Assembly (NCBI RefSeq): GCF_030247195.1
Contig: NC_080671.1
Coordinates: forward strand, 411,008,044-411,072,043
Direction: 5' to 3'
From: Topomyia yanbarensis
Lineage: Eukaryota > Arthropoda > Insecta > Diptera > Culicidae
DNA: 64,000 bases
The position numbers and the translations under genes are program-made. Of this stretch, positions 21,503-32,679 are shown piece after piece. The stretch's first letter is position 1. Every line of letters begins with the position of its first letter. The notes beneath the pieces were generated by a model. The model was not told the origin of the DNA. It saw nothing but the letters and a program-made list of their open reading frames with translations, and did not search any database.

Positions 21503-22438
21503 CCGTAAACCGGGGTGGCATTGATCACTTTTCGAAGTAATCATTACATATTTTTAGACGCAACACATTTTTTTTCAAGTTTAATATTTTTAAACCATGT
21601 ACTGATGTATGGAGAACAAGATTGGATGGTTTTACCTTAAATTGTCCGCTTACAGCTATATTTTCAAAAATAACTTCAAGTTGAAGCCCGTGTTCATATT
21701 CCGGGGTGACTTTGATAACCTGCATGTTCACCCACATTAAGTTATTGATGTCAATGTTTTTTTATTCAAATGTTTGTTTTAACTAATTCTGGAAAGATAC
21801 TCATTGTTAAATAAATGTTAATTAGTATTATACAAAATATTTCAATGTACGGTAAAATTCGAGTAACCAAAATTCGTATAATTTGTGTTCAACTAGAATA
21901 AAAGATTCTGAAAACCTTTAAAACTGCCAAAATTGTTTTGTTTCAGTGTTTTATCAATATACAAAAAGATTCATCCATTTTAACACGTTGAAATATTGAA
22001 CAATAACAAAAAATGTTGCGAATTTTAGCTTAAAATAATTTGGAATAATTGCCAACTAGTTTCACAAAAAATGTATTCAATATAAACAAACTCTTAAAAT
22101 TAAATGTAGCATATCCCAATCTAAAGGAAAATAAAAACTCGCTTGAAATTTATTACTCTTGCTCAAATCTGAGATTTATTCATTTTATAAAAAATAGACA
22201 CTTTACGAAGCTTCGTAAAAATCACGTAAAGTCAAATTTCGGTTTTTTGTAGTTTTTGTACCCAAAAACCGAACAATGTACTCAAAAAGTACAACAAATC
22301 AGTATTTTATAAGTTTAGAGTAAAAATCATTTGAAATTAAAATGATTCGGTGGACTATTCTGGTTTAATAAGCGATCTACGAAAAAAGTTTCGAGTGATC
22401 AAAGTCACCCCGATGATCAAAGTCACCCCGGTTTACGG
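21503..22438. mobile_element. TA-flanked MITE family D, copy 1
   Basis: 936 bp flanked by TA (21501-21502, 22439-22440). Ends CCGTAAACCGGGGTGGCATT and, inverted, CCGTAAACCGGGGTGACTTT. The subterminal motif CCGGGGTGACTTTGAT recurs inside (about 21699) and twice in tandem at the right end. About 90% similar to copy 2 at 24861-25761. TA target and short TIR suggest Tc1/mariner/pogo-type mobilisation. It sits inside the Pao relic. Confidence 0.85.
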
Positions 22439-22649
22439 TACGTACCATGAGTTCAGTTCGGAAATCGACAAAATGTTGTCAAACTAGACCCCACGTTTCC
22501 ACTATATCAGGCCATCGAAGGTGACCTGTTTTCTGTCCTTTCAGAAATTTTTCGAATGGGCGAATGCTTGGTAGTACGATCAGCCACCCTAAACTATAAT
22601 CCTGCGATCGACTGCGATACTAGCCCATCAGTACTGATTACGGTGTTCC

Positions 22650-23755
22650 ATACGTAAACTGACCAACCGCACGGAAGTTGGGAGGACTGTATGAATTTTC
22701 CGACGTAGGTCCGGAGAAAATACCTGTACGGATTTGTCCGGAATTTGTACGGAATTTTCGAGCTAAGTGAAAGTAGATGTACTCCCGGAAAAATACAAAT
22801 TCTTCCACGAACAACCAAATAATGTTGCGAACTAGTTTAGCAGTATCTAAAATGAAATTTTGGTGGTAATAGGCAACTAGTAAACAAGAGTTAAAAAAAT
22901 CTAATTTTGAGCATTTTTTAGAGCTCTGGAAACAAGAAAATTTCAAGAATTTTCCCTGACACAGATAAACAAATGAACAGCTATCTGTCTAACAATCCAT
23001 ACCTACCAGTGATTTAAACTATTCACACAAGTTAAGGCATAGTCAGAGATTTCTAGTATCGATCCTTTTTGTGAGAACCGGTGCCATGGTACTGAAGCCC
23101 TCAATACCGGTAGTACCAGTGGAATACCGATATCCGAATATTCTTGTTTTCGAAGAATGCGAGAAACACTCTCTTACTTTTTAGCGACATAATTCAGTGC
23201 CATTCATTGCACAGCGACCTAGTGCAATATTATGATTTGCCTGCTCCTTTCATTTGCACTACATGGCTCTTTAATTTTATATCAAATGTACCAAATCGGT
23301 GTACGTTCTTTTAAAGATGAAGATTTGATAACACACCAAAAACAGATGTGACGCCATAAACTAATTACATCAGCACGGAGCACATAATGGAAATTAAGCA
23401 AAACTTCGCTTATGAAATATTCTAAAAAATCGCGTTTCCCGTTACTTTCTATTCCTTGTAAATACTTTAAAATTTGATACACGATCGTTGTAATTATTTT
23501 CACAATACGATAAGCATTATAACCATTATTCCATCTTTCAGGTCAATATTTTGAAATGGGCTATATTAAAAGGTTTGATTAGGGGTGAAATAGGTTAAAG
23601 AGTGAAACTGTACGGTAAAGTTTTTTGAAAGTGGTCCAGCTGGAACTGTAGAGGTCGATTCTCGGAAGGGCTCCCCAGCAGAATCACTCACTACAATTGC
23701 AGAGGAGGCTGTAAATGTAGCCCACTAAAACACTGCTAAAGGCCAATTGTAGCGA
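22650..23755. other. No gene recognised
   Basis: Moderately AT-rich. A GGTACTGAAGCCCTCAATACCGGTAGTACC-type motif near 23088 (two thirds of it recurs near 46450) is the only repeat-like signal. Confidence 0.4.
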
Positions 23756-23759
23756 GCGT

Positions 23760-26215
23760 TGATTGAATCGTACGTTCTATATTGTACGATTCTGATGTGG
23801 GGGTTTGGAGATTTAACGATCGCGTGGGCCCGAGCGTTTATGTGTTCGCGCTTGAGACTGCGTTTATAAATTTGGAAGTACTAAAACATTCACCTAATCA
23901 CCAGGCTATTTTTCATGTTTGCGAGATCGCGGGCGATCCGAGTGTTTGAATGTTAGCGTATTTGACCGCATGCGCGTTTGTTTATCCCGTGTACTAGTGA
24001 GTATGTAACTTCGCGTGTAAATTCGATTGCATAACCGTGTGGTTATTTGGATTTTCGCGTGAGTTCTTGAATGTTCACGCAAACCTCGAGTCTGATGTTT
24101 AATTTTGAATGCTAGATGCTAGAAGAGATTGTGATCCCTCATATAACTAGAATGCCCGGTAATGTCGCACATAACCTTGTTGTCTAGTGTATATAAACGT
24201 CATTTATTGTCTAAAGAATTGTCCAACTGAAGCTAGGATGAAGGTTGCTAGGACGAGACATAACTTATTCATGATCGCGTGGGAACGTGGAAATGGGGCT
24301 CTTGTATGAGTTCTTTGGTTGGGGGGTAGTGTGGTGGGCAATTAAAAAAAAATCGTGGTTGTTAAAATACTCACCTAATCACAGGGACGTTTTTATGTTA
24401 GCGAGATAGCGGGCGTATTATTATTATTATATATTAGGGCCTTCGCGGACGTAGGTTTGTGTGGATAACCGCAATTGTATGTTTGTGATGAGAGTTGAAT
24501 TATTGCGCAGAGCTCGAGCGTTTGTAGATTAACTGTTTTGAAGTGTGAGCATCTGCGTGTCGCGTGTATTATTTCGTTTGTACAATCGCTTGCATATTCT
24601 CGTAGGCTATTGAATCATTGCACAAACGTCGATTTGGGTGTATACTTCACATCTAGAAAGAAATGAGTTGCCCCAAATCCCTAGAGTACCCGGCCATGAC
24701 GCCCTGAAAGTGCTAGTTAATTTGAATGTTTTGATGGAAGGCATGGGCCTAGTCTGCTAAGAATAAAGGCAGGGGCTCTCGGATGACATTGATTCATGAT
24801 CGCGCTAGAACAGGTGTCGGTATAATCGCACTTGAGATCGAGTATAAAAATTCGTAAGTACCGTAAACCGGGGTGACATTGATCACTTTTCGAAGTAATC
24901 ATTACATATTTCTTGACGCAATATATTTTTTCCAACTTTAATATATCAACTTTACTGATGTATGGAGAACAAGATTGGATGGTTTTACCTAAAATAGTCC
25001 GCTTACAGCTATTTTTCCAAAAATGATGTCAAGTTGAAGTCCGTTTTCGTAGTCCGGGGTGACTTTGATAACCTGCATGTTCACCCACATTAAGTTATTG
25101 ATGTCAATGCTTTTCATTCAAATGTTTGTTTAAACTAATTCTAAAAAGATACTCATTGTTAAATAGATGTTAATTGGTATTATAAAAAGTATTTGAATGT
25201 ACTGTAAAATTCGATTAATCACAATTCGTATAATTTGTGTCCAACTAGCATAAAATGTTCTGAAAACATTTAAAACTGCTAAAAAATTCATTTCAGTTCC
25301 TTGTCAATGTACAAAAAGTTTCATTTATTTTAACACTTTGGAATATTGAACAATAAAAAAAATGTTGCGAATTTTAGCTTAAAATAATTTGGCCAACTAG
25401 TTTAACAAAAAATGTATTTAAAATAAACAAACTCTTAAAATTAAATTTAGCACATCCCAATGTAAAGGAAAATAAAAATTTGCTTGTAATTTATTACTCT
25501 TGCTCAAATCTGAGATTTATTTGTTTTATAGAAAATAGACACGTTATGAAGCTTCGTAAAAATAAGGTAAAGTCAAATTTCGGTTTTTTGTAGTTTTTGT
25601 ACCCAAAAATCGAACAATATACTCAAAAAGTATAACAAATCAGTATTTTATAAGTTTAGAGTAAAAATCATTTCAAATTCAAATGATTCGGTAGACTATT
25701 CTGGTTTAATAAGCGATCTACGAAAAAAGTTTCGAGTGATCAAAGTCACCCCGGTTTACGGTACTGACATATTGACTTGATCACCGCAGTGTTTTATGTA
25801 TGTGAGAGGGCGGGCGTAGATGTTCGCGAATGATCGCAATTGCTTGTTCACATGCGTTACCATATTTGTACTACCGTGAAGGGTACAAGCGTTTTTATGT
25901 TAGCGTGTTTGATCGCACATGTTAGTGTGTGTGTATAGCTTTACGTGTAGCCGCTCGCGTGTTTGCACGGCCCGTCATACTGATGTATAATTTTGGGCCT
26001 ATCGGTCAGATGAAAAATGAAAGTGAGTTCCCCCATCTCACTAAAATCTTTAACTATGGCACCCTGAGAATTGTTGTCTATTGTATATAAGTTTCGTATT
26101 TTAAAGTACTCCCGGACGAGTACGATTCATGATCGCGCAAGGGCGTGTGTTTGTGTGCTAGCGCTTGAGACATCGTTCGTTTTTATTATTGCGAGATCGT
26201 GGACATAAGGATGTT
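23760..26215. repeat. Degenerate long-period repeat array, cluster 1
   Basis: Recurring landmarks in fixed order: CATGATCGCGTGGGAACGTG; GCACTTGAGACC; GTTCACCTAATCACAGG; ATGTTAGCGAGATAGCGGGC; TTCGCGTG; GAGTCTGATGTTTAATTTTG; TTGTCTAGTGTATATAAACG. The period is roughly 0.5-0.6 kb with strong divergence. Landmark sets begin near 23815, 24270, 24790 and 26125. The same family reappears at 58705-61030. TA-MITE D copy 2 interrupts it. It is non-coding and looks satellite-like. Confidence 0.7.
24861..25761. mobile_element. TA-flanked MITE family D, copy 2
   Basis: 901 bp flanked by TA (24859-24860, 25762-25763). Same ends and internal order as copy 1. The flanks, rejoined at one TA, rebuild the satellite context seen near 58770 (cttgaga...aagTActgaca...ttgatcaccg), which gives an empty-site comparison. 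Confidence 0.88.
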
Positions 26216-26219
26216 ACAA

Positions 26220-27430
26220 TTATGTTCAACAGAATATGAATGGCCATTTTCATAGTTAGAGTATGGGTATTAATTGGATGAACTTAGAGCACTCAAGTTA
26301 TTTTAAGTAATATCAAATAACGTAACATTGGGTTTTTTCCCTTCGGACATGGTTTATTGGAGGAAAATTTTCCAAAATTTTTCATTGCTAAGCCTTACGA
26401 ATATCATCTCTTTCCAATTCCATGATATAAAGCATTCAATAATTATAATGTTCAATCGATTGTCCCAAGCAAATAAATCATTCTGCATATCCACCTACAA
26501 CAGGCCGCTGAACATGACAGCGTTAAAATAAAATTTAAAAATTTCGTGATTATGGACAATGGCAAAATCGAGATTCGACTACACGATCTGGCGCTTTACA
26601 CTTGCGATATGCCCATTACAAAAAATTAGGAAAATCACGTCAGCAGGACAGGAAGCACACTTTCCCTTTTTCTGTGTTACTGCTGGTGAGATAGATTCGA
26701 GAAACCCCTCTTTTTTACACTTTCTTTTTATTGTCTATATAGCACTTGTTTTAAACGTACAGCTAGTTGTGTGAAGTTAAAGAATGGGAAGCGTCCTCTA
26801 TATTCAAGCATTCATACTTCGATATTATGTAAAAACAACCGTTCAGGCCTTCGGTCTCTGCATTTGGATCTTAGTTTAAATTCACAATTCCGATATTCCT
26901 TGTCATGTATAAATGAAATGTGTCAATGCTCCATTAATACGAATTAGAACCAGCCAGACTTCCGGCTCATTTCCGGTTGAACTTTACTGGACGATTCTGT
27001 ATATAGTACGTGTATAGTACGGAAAGGGCAAATTTATTTTTCGTACATTGAACGAAATATGATGCGTTACTAGCAAATGTATTGGTTCGCACGATTTGTT
27101 TTCGTTCATCGAACATAAATTTTCGTATTTTTACATATTATTTTTTCTTCCGATTTTTTCGGATCGATGTTTGACAACATTGATTTTTTCAATTTAAAAA
27201 ATCGACAGATATTATTTAACAAGGCTCACCACTATTGTATACTAAAATAATTAAGGTATTTCATGTCTGTAACGTTTATGAAAAATGTTTACGAGAGTTA
27301 GATGTACTCTCGTAGTAACAATTTTTTTGTGAACCAATATTGTGAGGAGTCTGTGTCAAAAAATCGTGAATACCGCAAAACAAATTTCGTGGGATGGTGA
27401 CGGATTTATTTCATAAATAATTGAACTGTT
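26220..27430. other. No gene recognised
   Basis: AT-rich unique-looking DNA; the small open frames show no domain. Confidence 0.4.
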
Positions 27431-27436
27431 TGGAAT

Positions 27437-27524
27437 TTTTTGTGTTTAACTAGTGCTAATTTGGGTACTAGTTTTAGATACATCGTCTAACTAGACACCC
27501 AGATGGTGCTAGTTCGAAACACAA
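27437..27524. repeat. Small inverted repeat
   Basis: TTTTGTGTTTAACTAGTGCT at the left is mirrored by AGTTCGAAACACAAAA at the right, with matching inner blocks (GGGTACTAG / CTAGACACCC). Probably a short MITE. Confidence 0.5.
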
Positions 27525-27739
27525 AAAAGCAAAACTTAACATAAATAATTGTTTGACAAAATTCGCGAAAAAGCTTTGTAATATTTACAAAACAAGTACT
27601 GTATTGATTAGAATTTTAGAAAAATCGATTAGATCAGATCAATTTGTTAATAATCCGTCGATGAAAAAAGGGAAAAACGATCGACGCGTAAAACTAATGT
27701 TCTGAATTGAATGAAATATTATTCACAAGGTTAACGAAA

Positions 27740-28330
27740 ATTATTCATTATTTTATGAACGTGTCCCCACTGGAAAACAGACAGAGAAAGCACTACCGGA
27801 ACGGTGAGAATGAAGAAACGATGAAAATTCACCTTTTTATTGGAAACACTGAGACAAGATATGTCCTCAAGCAGGAATCGAACCTGCGATCTCCCAGTCT
27901 CTAAATTGGTGCGTTAACCATTAAGCTAAGGGGCAAACAGTGATAATAAATATCTCAAACCTGAGCGCAGTCCTCTGGATCTAAAAATAGATAACGAGAG
28001 AGATTTGGCCCGATCGATGAGGGGGATAGGTGACGATCTGCTTATAGGAGAAATTGGGGGTCGATAGGTCAATTGGGAGGTATTGGAGGTTGTGGCGGTG
28101 ATCACGATACTGTTGGGAATATGTGATGACATCATTGCAGTTCCTCGATGGCGGAGTGGTTAACGCACCCAACTAGAGACTGGGAGATCGCAGGTTCAAT
28201 TCCTGCTTGAGGACATATCTTTTCTCAGTTTTCCAATAAAAAGGTGAAGTTTCACCGTTTCTTCATTCTCACCGTTCCGTTAGTTCTTTCTCTGTTTGTT
28301 TTCCAGTGGACACGTTCATAAAAATCCTTG
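27740..28330. repeat. Head-to-head pair of tRNA-derived SINEs (family S3)
   Basis: 27740-27940 is an inverted, diverged copy of 28139-28330. Both carry a tRNA-like head (CTGGGAGATCGCAGGTTC and CCTGCTTGAGGACA) followed by a shared body (ACATATCTT...TCCAATAAAAAGGTGAA...CTTCATTCTCACCGTTCCG...CAGTGGACACGTTCATAAAA). The right head (28141-28212) folds well: acceptor TCCTCGA/TTGAGGA, D stem GCG/CGC, T stem GCAGG/CCTGC. The anticodon loop CTAGAGA would read AGA, but the long serine variable arm is absent, so it is a SINE head and not a tRNA-Ser gene. Confidence 0.75.
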
Positions 28331-28557
28331 AAAAAGTAAAAAACAAAGACTTACGTCAAAACAAGGGATATATTATTCATTATATTTTCTATGATTTTTT
28401 GAAGTTTCGTTATCTTTATAACGGGTTGCCCGTAAAATCATGGGATGATTTCGAATCGTTTGTCGTAAATTGCACGAATTTTTTGATGAAATAAGCGGAA
28501 AAAATGTTATATTTGCGAACATTATTCATATTTCGTCGCTGTTGTGATATCTTATGA

Positions 28558-30083
28558 TGCTAGGTCATTAGGCCGAAGGTCATCCGGCCGAAGCCCATTA
28601 GGCCGAATGGACATTAGGCCGAAGGTCATCCGGCCGAAGGCCATTAGGCCAAAGGCCGTTAGGCCGAATGGTCATTAGGCCGAATGGACATTAGGTCGAA
28701 TGGTCATTAGGCCGAATGATCATTCATCCGAATGCAAAAGGCTGAATGGTCATTAGAACAAATAAACCAAAGAGAGTGATCGATGTAGTGGTCGGAACGG
28801 AAAAGAATGATCAGTTTTCAATGAAGGGTGATTTATTTAGATTTTTTTTTTTTAACTTAAAATTATGACGTTTAGCATATTTACACCCTATTTCTCGCTA
28901 CTGATTTATTATGGATTTAAAATGGACGCCTAATGTGGCTACACCACATCGCTTCGAACCGGGTGATGTCCGACATCGCTACCGCTCCGTCGGACTTAAA
29001 CTAATTGATAGCCCATATGTTTGAATAATCCGGGCAAACGAGTAGATCACAAGGTCGCTTGCGAGGGGCCACCGCTTTCGACGGCGGGTCGGCGGCCACC
29101 TCGTCCGGCGGATCCTCAGCAGCTTTACGATGCTTCGGATCCTCGGCCTCGGTTATGCGGCAAAGCCGCATCACACAGGCTTCGCTGCATGCGGTAGAAA
29201 GTTCAAAAAGTAAATAAATAAATATGCGTGTTTCTGGTGAAATATTTGACCCGACAGTGTTTTTGTTCATGCCTTCTAAAAAATTGCAACTTAGTGGCAT
29301 GTACAATGACAACTTCTAGAATAAGTTATCCGCTTTAATTACCGTAATCGAATTAAAGAGATTGAATTTTAGTAAAAGTTGTATACAATATTTTATGAAT
29401 GTGAATTGTCATCAAGGTCAACTTCCGTAATTTGACTAGCTGGATAGAAGTCGTGGAATGGATATAATTTGAAGGAAAAGCTCATATTAAAAAGAAGGAT
29501 AAAACATCAGTGATTTAAATTAATTGAGTTAGGGAAATAATTAGAGATTTTGAGAGAGAATGTAGAACAAAATAGAAAAGTAAGAGATAGTGGAAGAGGG
29601 TGAGACAAAATGGTAGAGAAGGAATATGAAAGAAGAAAATTGGATTGTTTCCATTCCACAATACTTTATAATGCATTATTGATTAAATTGTCATAGAATA
29701 GATTATTTTAATTACAGACAGATTTTAAGTGCTTAGCATCCTTCTGCCTAATGGCCGGACATAATGTAAAAAATAAATTATAATAGCGCCAAACGTGGCT
29801 ACCCCACATCGCTTCAATCCGTGTGCTTGGACCTCAAATGAAAAAAAAATATTTGTGATATCCAGACAATGAAAACAATACGAGGTTCGTTCAATCGAGA
29901 TACGAAAATTTAGCTCATATCAAGGAGCTCCGAAAGCTGTACGGGATAAGCTTCGGATCCCTTTTTTCGGATCCCTTTCCCTCCTCTCTATTAAGCACCC
30001 GACCTAAAGTCCATTCGGCCCAATGATCATTCGACCTAACGACCATTCGGCCTAATGATCAATCGGCCTAATGACCGGACACA
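28558..30083. mobile_element. Foldback-like element with minisatellite ends
   Basis: An 11-bp direct repeat ATATCTTATGA (28547-28557, 30084-30094) brackets the block. The left end carries a tandem GGCCGAATGGTCATTA array (28566-28755); the right end carries a shorter array of the same motif in inverse orientation (about 29995-30070), so the termini are inverted repeats made of minisatellite. The interior has a direct duplication (GTGGCTACACCACATCGCTTC near 28935, again near 29795) and a GC-rich minus-strand frame at 29001-29312 (103 aa, no domain recognised). Flanking repeats of 9-11 bp resemble Foldback/Mutator-type insertions. Confidence 0.65.
28566..28755. repeat. GGCCGAATGGTCATTA minisatellite
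   Basis: About ten to twelve units of 15-18 bp alternating GAATGGTCATTAGGCC, GAATGGACATTAGGCC and GAAGGTCATCCGGCC. The units are self-complementary in part. Forms the left terminus of the element above. Confidence 0.9.
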
Positions 30084-30094
30084 ATATCTTATGA

Positions 30095-31780
30095 CAAACG
30101 CCATTTTGCGGTAAACTGAGTTACATATGCCACATGAACAATTTCTACAAAATAACGCTTTCAGAATTTTGAAATACACTTGGTTAGTGAGGTATAGGGA
30201 GAGAAGTGATGAGAAATTGTGAGATTTTTGCTTCAAATCTGATGCTCGATTTGCGTCCAAAATTTTCAATGCACAATTATGACAGGTCATACAAATACAC
30301 ACATGTGACACGTCTGAGTACGACTTTTGTTTACATTTTTAATAAAAACTCTCAATTACCGATCTTAGTAATATTTAAGAAATTAATACAAAACAGATAA
30401 AAGTATTATTTCTCTTCTCTGAATTGTTTCAAACATTTATATTTAATCTCAAATTTTAAAAAATCGTGAAAAAGCAGGTTCACGAGAAACTAATTTAAAT
30501 GAAAACTTCATCTGATTACATGCCACCGATGACCCATTTCGACAGTTGCGATCAATCACACTAGCAGCAATCGCCCCGATATTCTTGCTGTTATGACTAC
30601 GCCTAAGTTTCGCTCAGTTCCTCGATATAAAATAATATATAATTTTTTTCTCTCTACAGACATTCAATTGGCTACTCAAATAAGAGCTAGGTTTAAAAAT
30701 ATACAGATCGAAAGCTAAAAGTGGCACGGACTTTTAGAACAGGCTTGATATCTTACAGTCTAATCTTTTATCTTCTGCTGGTAGGAGTCGAGCTTAGGCA
30801 AAGTTACCGCGAATCGCTCGAGTCAGCCAACATGTCTTATGTCAATGAGAGACAAACTATTATAGTAATTTTATTTGTTATACTATTTGTTAATCCCCTG
30901 TTTCAATATATGTACTTAAGCGTTGAACATTTTTCTCACGAGTGAGTAGTAAGATTCGGTGTTTTCTACCCGTACAGACGAAAGTTCAGACATGGCGTGT
31001 GTTAGTGAAATTGAAAATTCCCTGATAGTAGCTGGTGGTCATTTGGAAATACCCTTTGTTAACGGACTGTATGACCGACGGATCAGCGAAAATGTGCTTG
31101 TTGGTTACTGATACTGCAAATGTCCCATAGCTATGTACCAATTACTTCATTCTTTTAAATTTCGTTACATTAATTTTTCGTTCCCTGCAAAAAAGACTTG
31201 TTTGTGTGGGTACTGAAGCCCGCTTGACTGTGTTGACTAACGGGAAGTTATCTCCGACGACCTTCAGGCTTAATGGAGCTCGATTTGAATATTTCTCCAA
31301 TGGCAAAAAATGCCAATGAGTCTCTTTTTCAATACCAATTATATTCATGAATAATATCCATCTAACACAACTGGTCCCTGGATGCCTTCCGGACCAAAGA
31401 TAAGCCATTCAACATCATCGATATATCGCGTGATCTAAATAAACAACAATTGGGTGTGTACGAAAAAGTATTTTGTCTACGTACTTACCCAGAAAGTAGA
31501 GAATGATGGTTCCATTGGGTTTTTTCACTAATGTAATTCCGGATGAATGTAGTTCAATATATATTGTTTACATTGTGTAATTTTCGCTAGCACGTGTGCA
31601 ACCGTTGCGAAAATAGAGTCGAAGGAACATCAGTGACTCGCACAAATTTTGCGCAAGAACCTACAAAATCCGAATCTCTTTCACCGTACTATTAGCAAGA
31701 AGCTGGGAGCGGTCCAATCTAGGGTAAGGCGTGTTTGTTTTTAGATGGCACAACGAGAAAAAATATGCATGACCATTCCA
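30095..31780. other. No gene recognised
   Basis: AT-rich. The frame at 30721-30945 starts with GTG and has hydrophobic stretches but no family I recognise; I do not support it as a gene. Confidence 0.4.
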
Positions 31781-31784
31781 TGGT

Positions 31785-31940
31785 ATTCAGCAAAATGGCA
31801 TTCGCAAAATAACCCTTTCGACAAAATAACCCTTTCGGCCAAATGACATTCGGCCAAATGATCCTTTCGGTCAGATGGCCCTTTCGGCCAAATAACATTC
31901 AGCCTAACGGCAGTCGGCCAAATGGCTTTTGGGGCAATGA
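31785..31940. repeat. CGGCCAAATGACATT minisatellite
   Basis: Degenerate units such as TTTCGGCCAAATGACATTCG and GGTCAGATGGCCCTTTCGG. Related in design to the arrays at 28566 and 29995 (CGGCC plus ATGA/C cores) but not an obvious end of an element. Confidence 0.8.
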
Positions 31941-32278
31941 ACTGGAACCAATCTCATTTATCTCGAAATTATCTTTTTTTGAAAAAGTTTTTAGCGGCCA
32001 TCACGGTATCCCTAAAACCAATTAACCGATCATCCTGAGATTTTTACCAGCTGCTTCTATATTAGCTAGTTTGTGTATAGCATTATTTCTATTTGAATGT
32101 CCATGCCAACTTCTTTCTATCGGAAAACTCTATTTACAGGGCCGTCATAACACTACTCGGGGCCCCCTTGACACTAATGTACGAATTCTTCGTACTTCAT
32201 GATGCGTTTTAGGCTATTTTCATAAACTATGCCCTATGCGGCTATGTATAACTGCGTAAATATTGCAATATCTATTAT

Positions 32279-32675
32279 ATACACAGAAAAAAATATTTTG
32301 TAATTTTAAATTTATTTTCATGCACATATTTGGAGCATGAATATAAATGTAAACTTAAGTTTCAGCACAAATACACACAACTTGTCGTGCTTTTTTCAGC
32401 GATATTTGTTGTAATCTAAAACGTTGATTGGAAATTACAGTTTCATTAAACGGCAAACCAATGCTCTTGAATGTATTTTTAATCCCATATTGCTGTAAAA
32501 TAAATGACGTGTAATATTACACGAACGAAAGTGTAAAATTATATGCTTTCTGATGCTCTCATTGAGTGCATTGAATTCAACTTAATTTTCAATCAAATTT
32601 TTGATTCCAGCTTTGTATGTTTACATTCGTATTGATTTACATGTCGTTTAATTTTCATTATTTTTTGGTGTGTAT
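32279..32675. mobile_element. MITE family G, copy 1
   Basis: Termini ATACACAGAAAAAAAT and, inverted, ATACACACCAAAAAATAATG. Rich in TAAAATTAC / TTTACAT words. Matches the copy at 45546-45866 at both ends. No clear target duplication. Confidence 0.55.
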
Positions 32676-32679
32676 GCTA

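Larger units (their letters stand above)
19490..22640 (+). pseudogene. Decayed BEL/Pao retrotransposon, nested with younger elements
   Basis: Scattered frames match Pao proteins in the right order. About 19510-19620 resembles the Gag core (VRLPQI, then after a frameshift NVDELLSFWDLFISFIH). About 19640-19720 continues Gag (KFHYLK-type, QGEPESMIGLL). About 20010-20105 resembles the protease (LLNSGS for the usual LLDSGS). About 20210-20420 covers the region before RNase H and its core (FSDASKKAYGANV). About 21455-22470 resembles the end of RNase H (TITESCKLGYVP). The reverse transcriptase is mostly gone, and stops and frameshifts are many. It is interrupted by elements C (20591-21251), C' (21319-21447) and D1 (21503-22438). 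Joining the two sides of D1 at a single TA restores the YVP reading, which supports the call. Confidence 0.7.

Noticed and set aside
28141..28212. tRNA-Ser(AGA) gene
   Set aside because: No long variable arm, one anticodon-stem mismatch, and a SINE body follows it.
28566..28755. CRISPR-like array
   Set aside because: Tandem units without unique spacers, in a eukaryotic repeat context.
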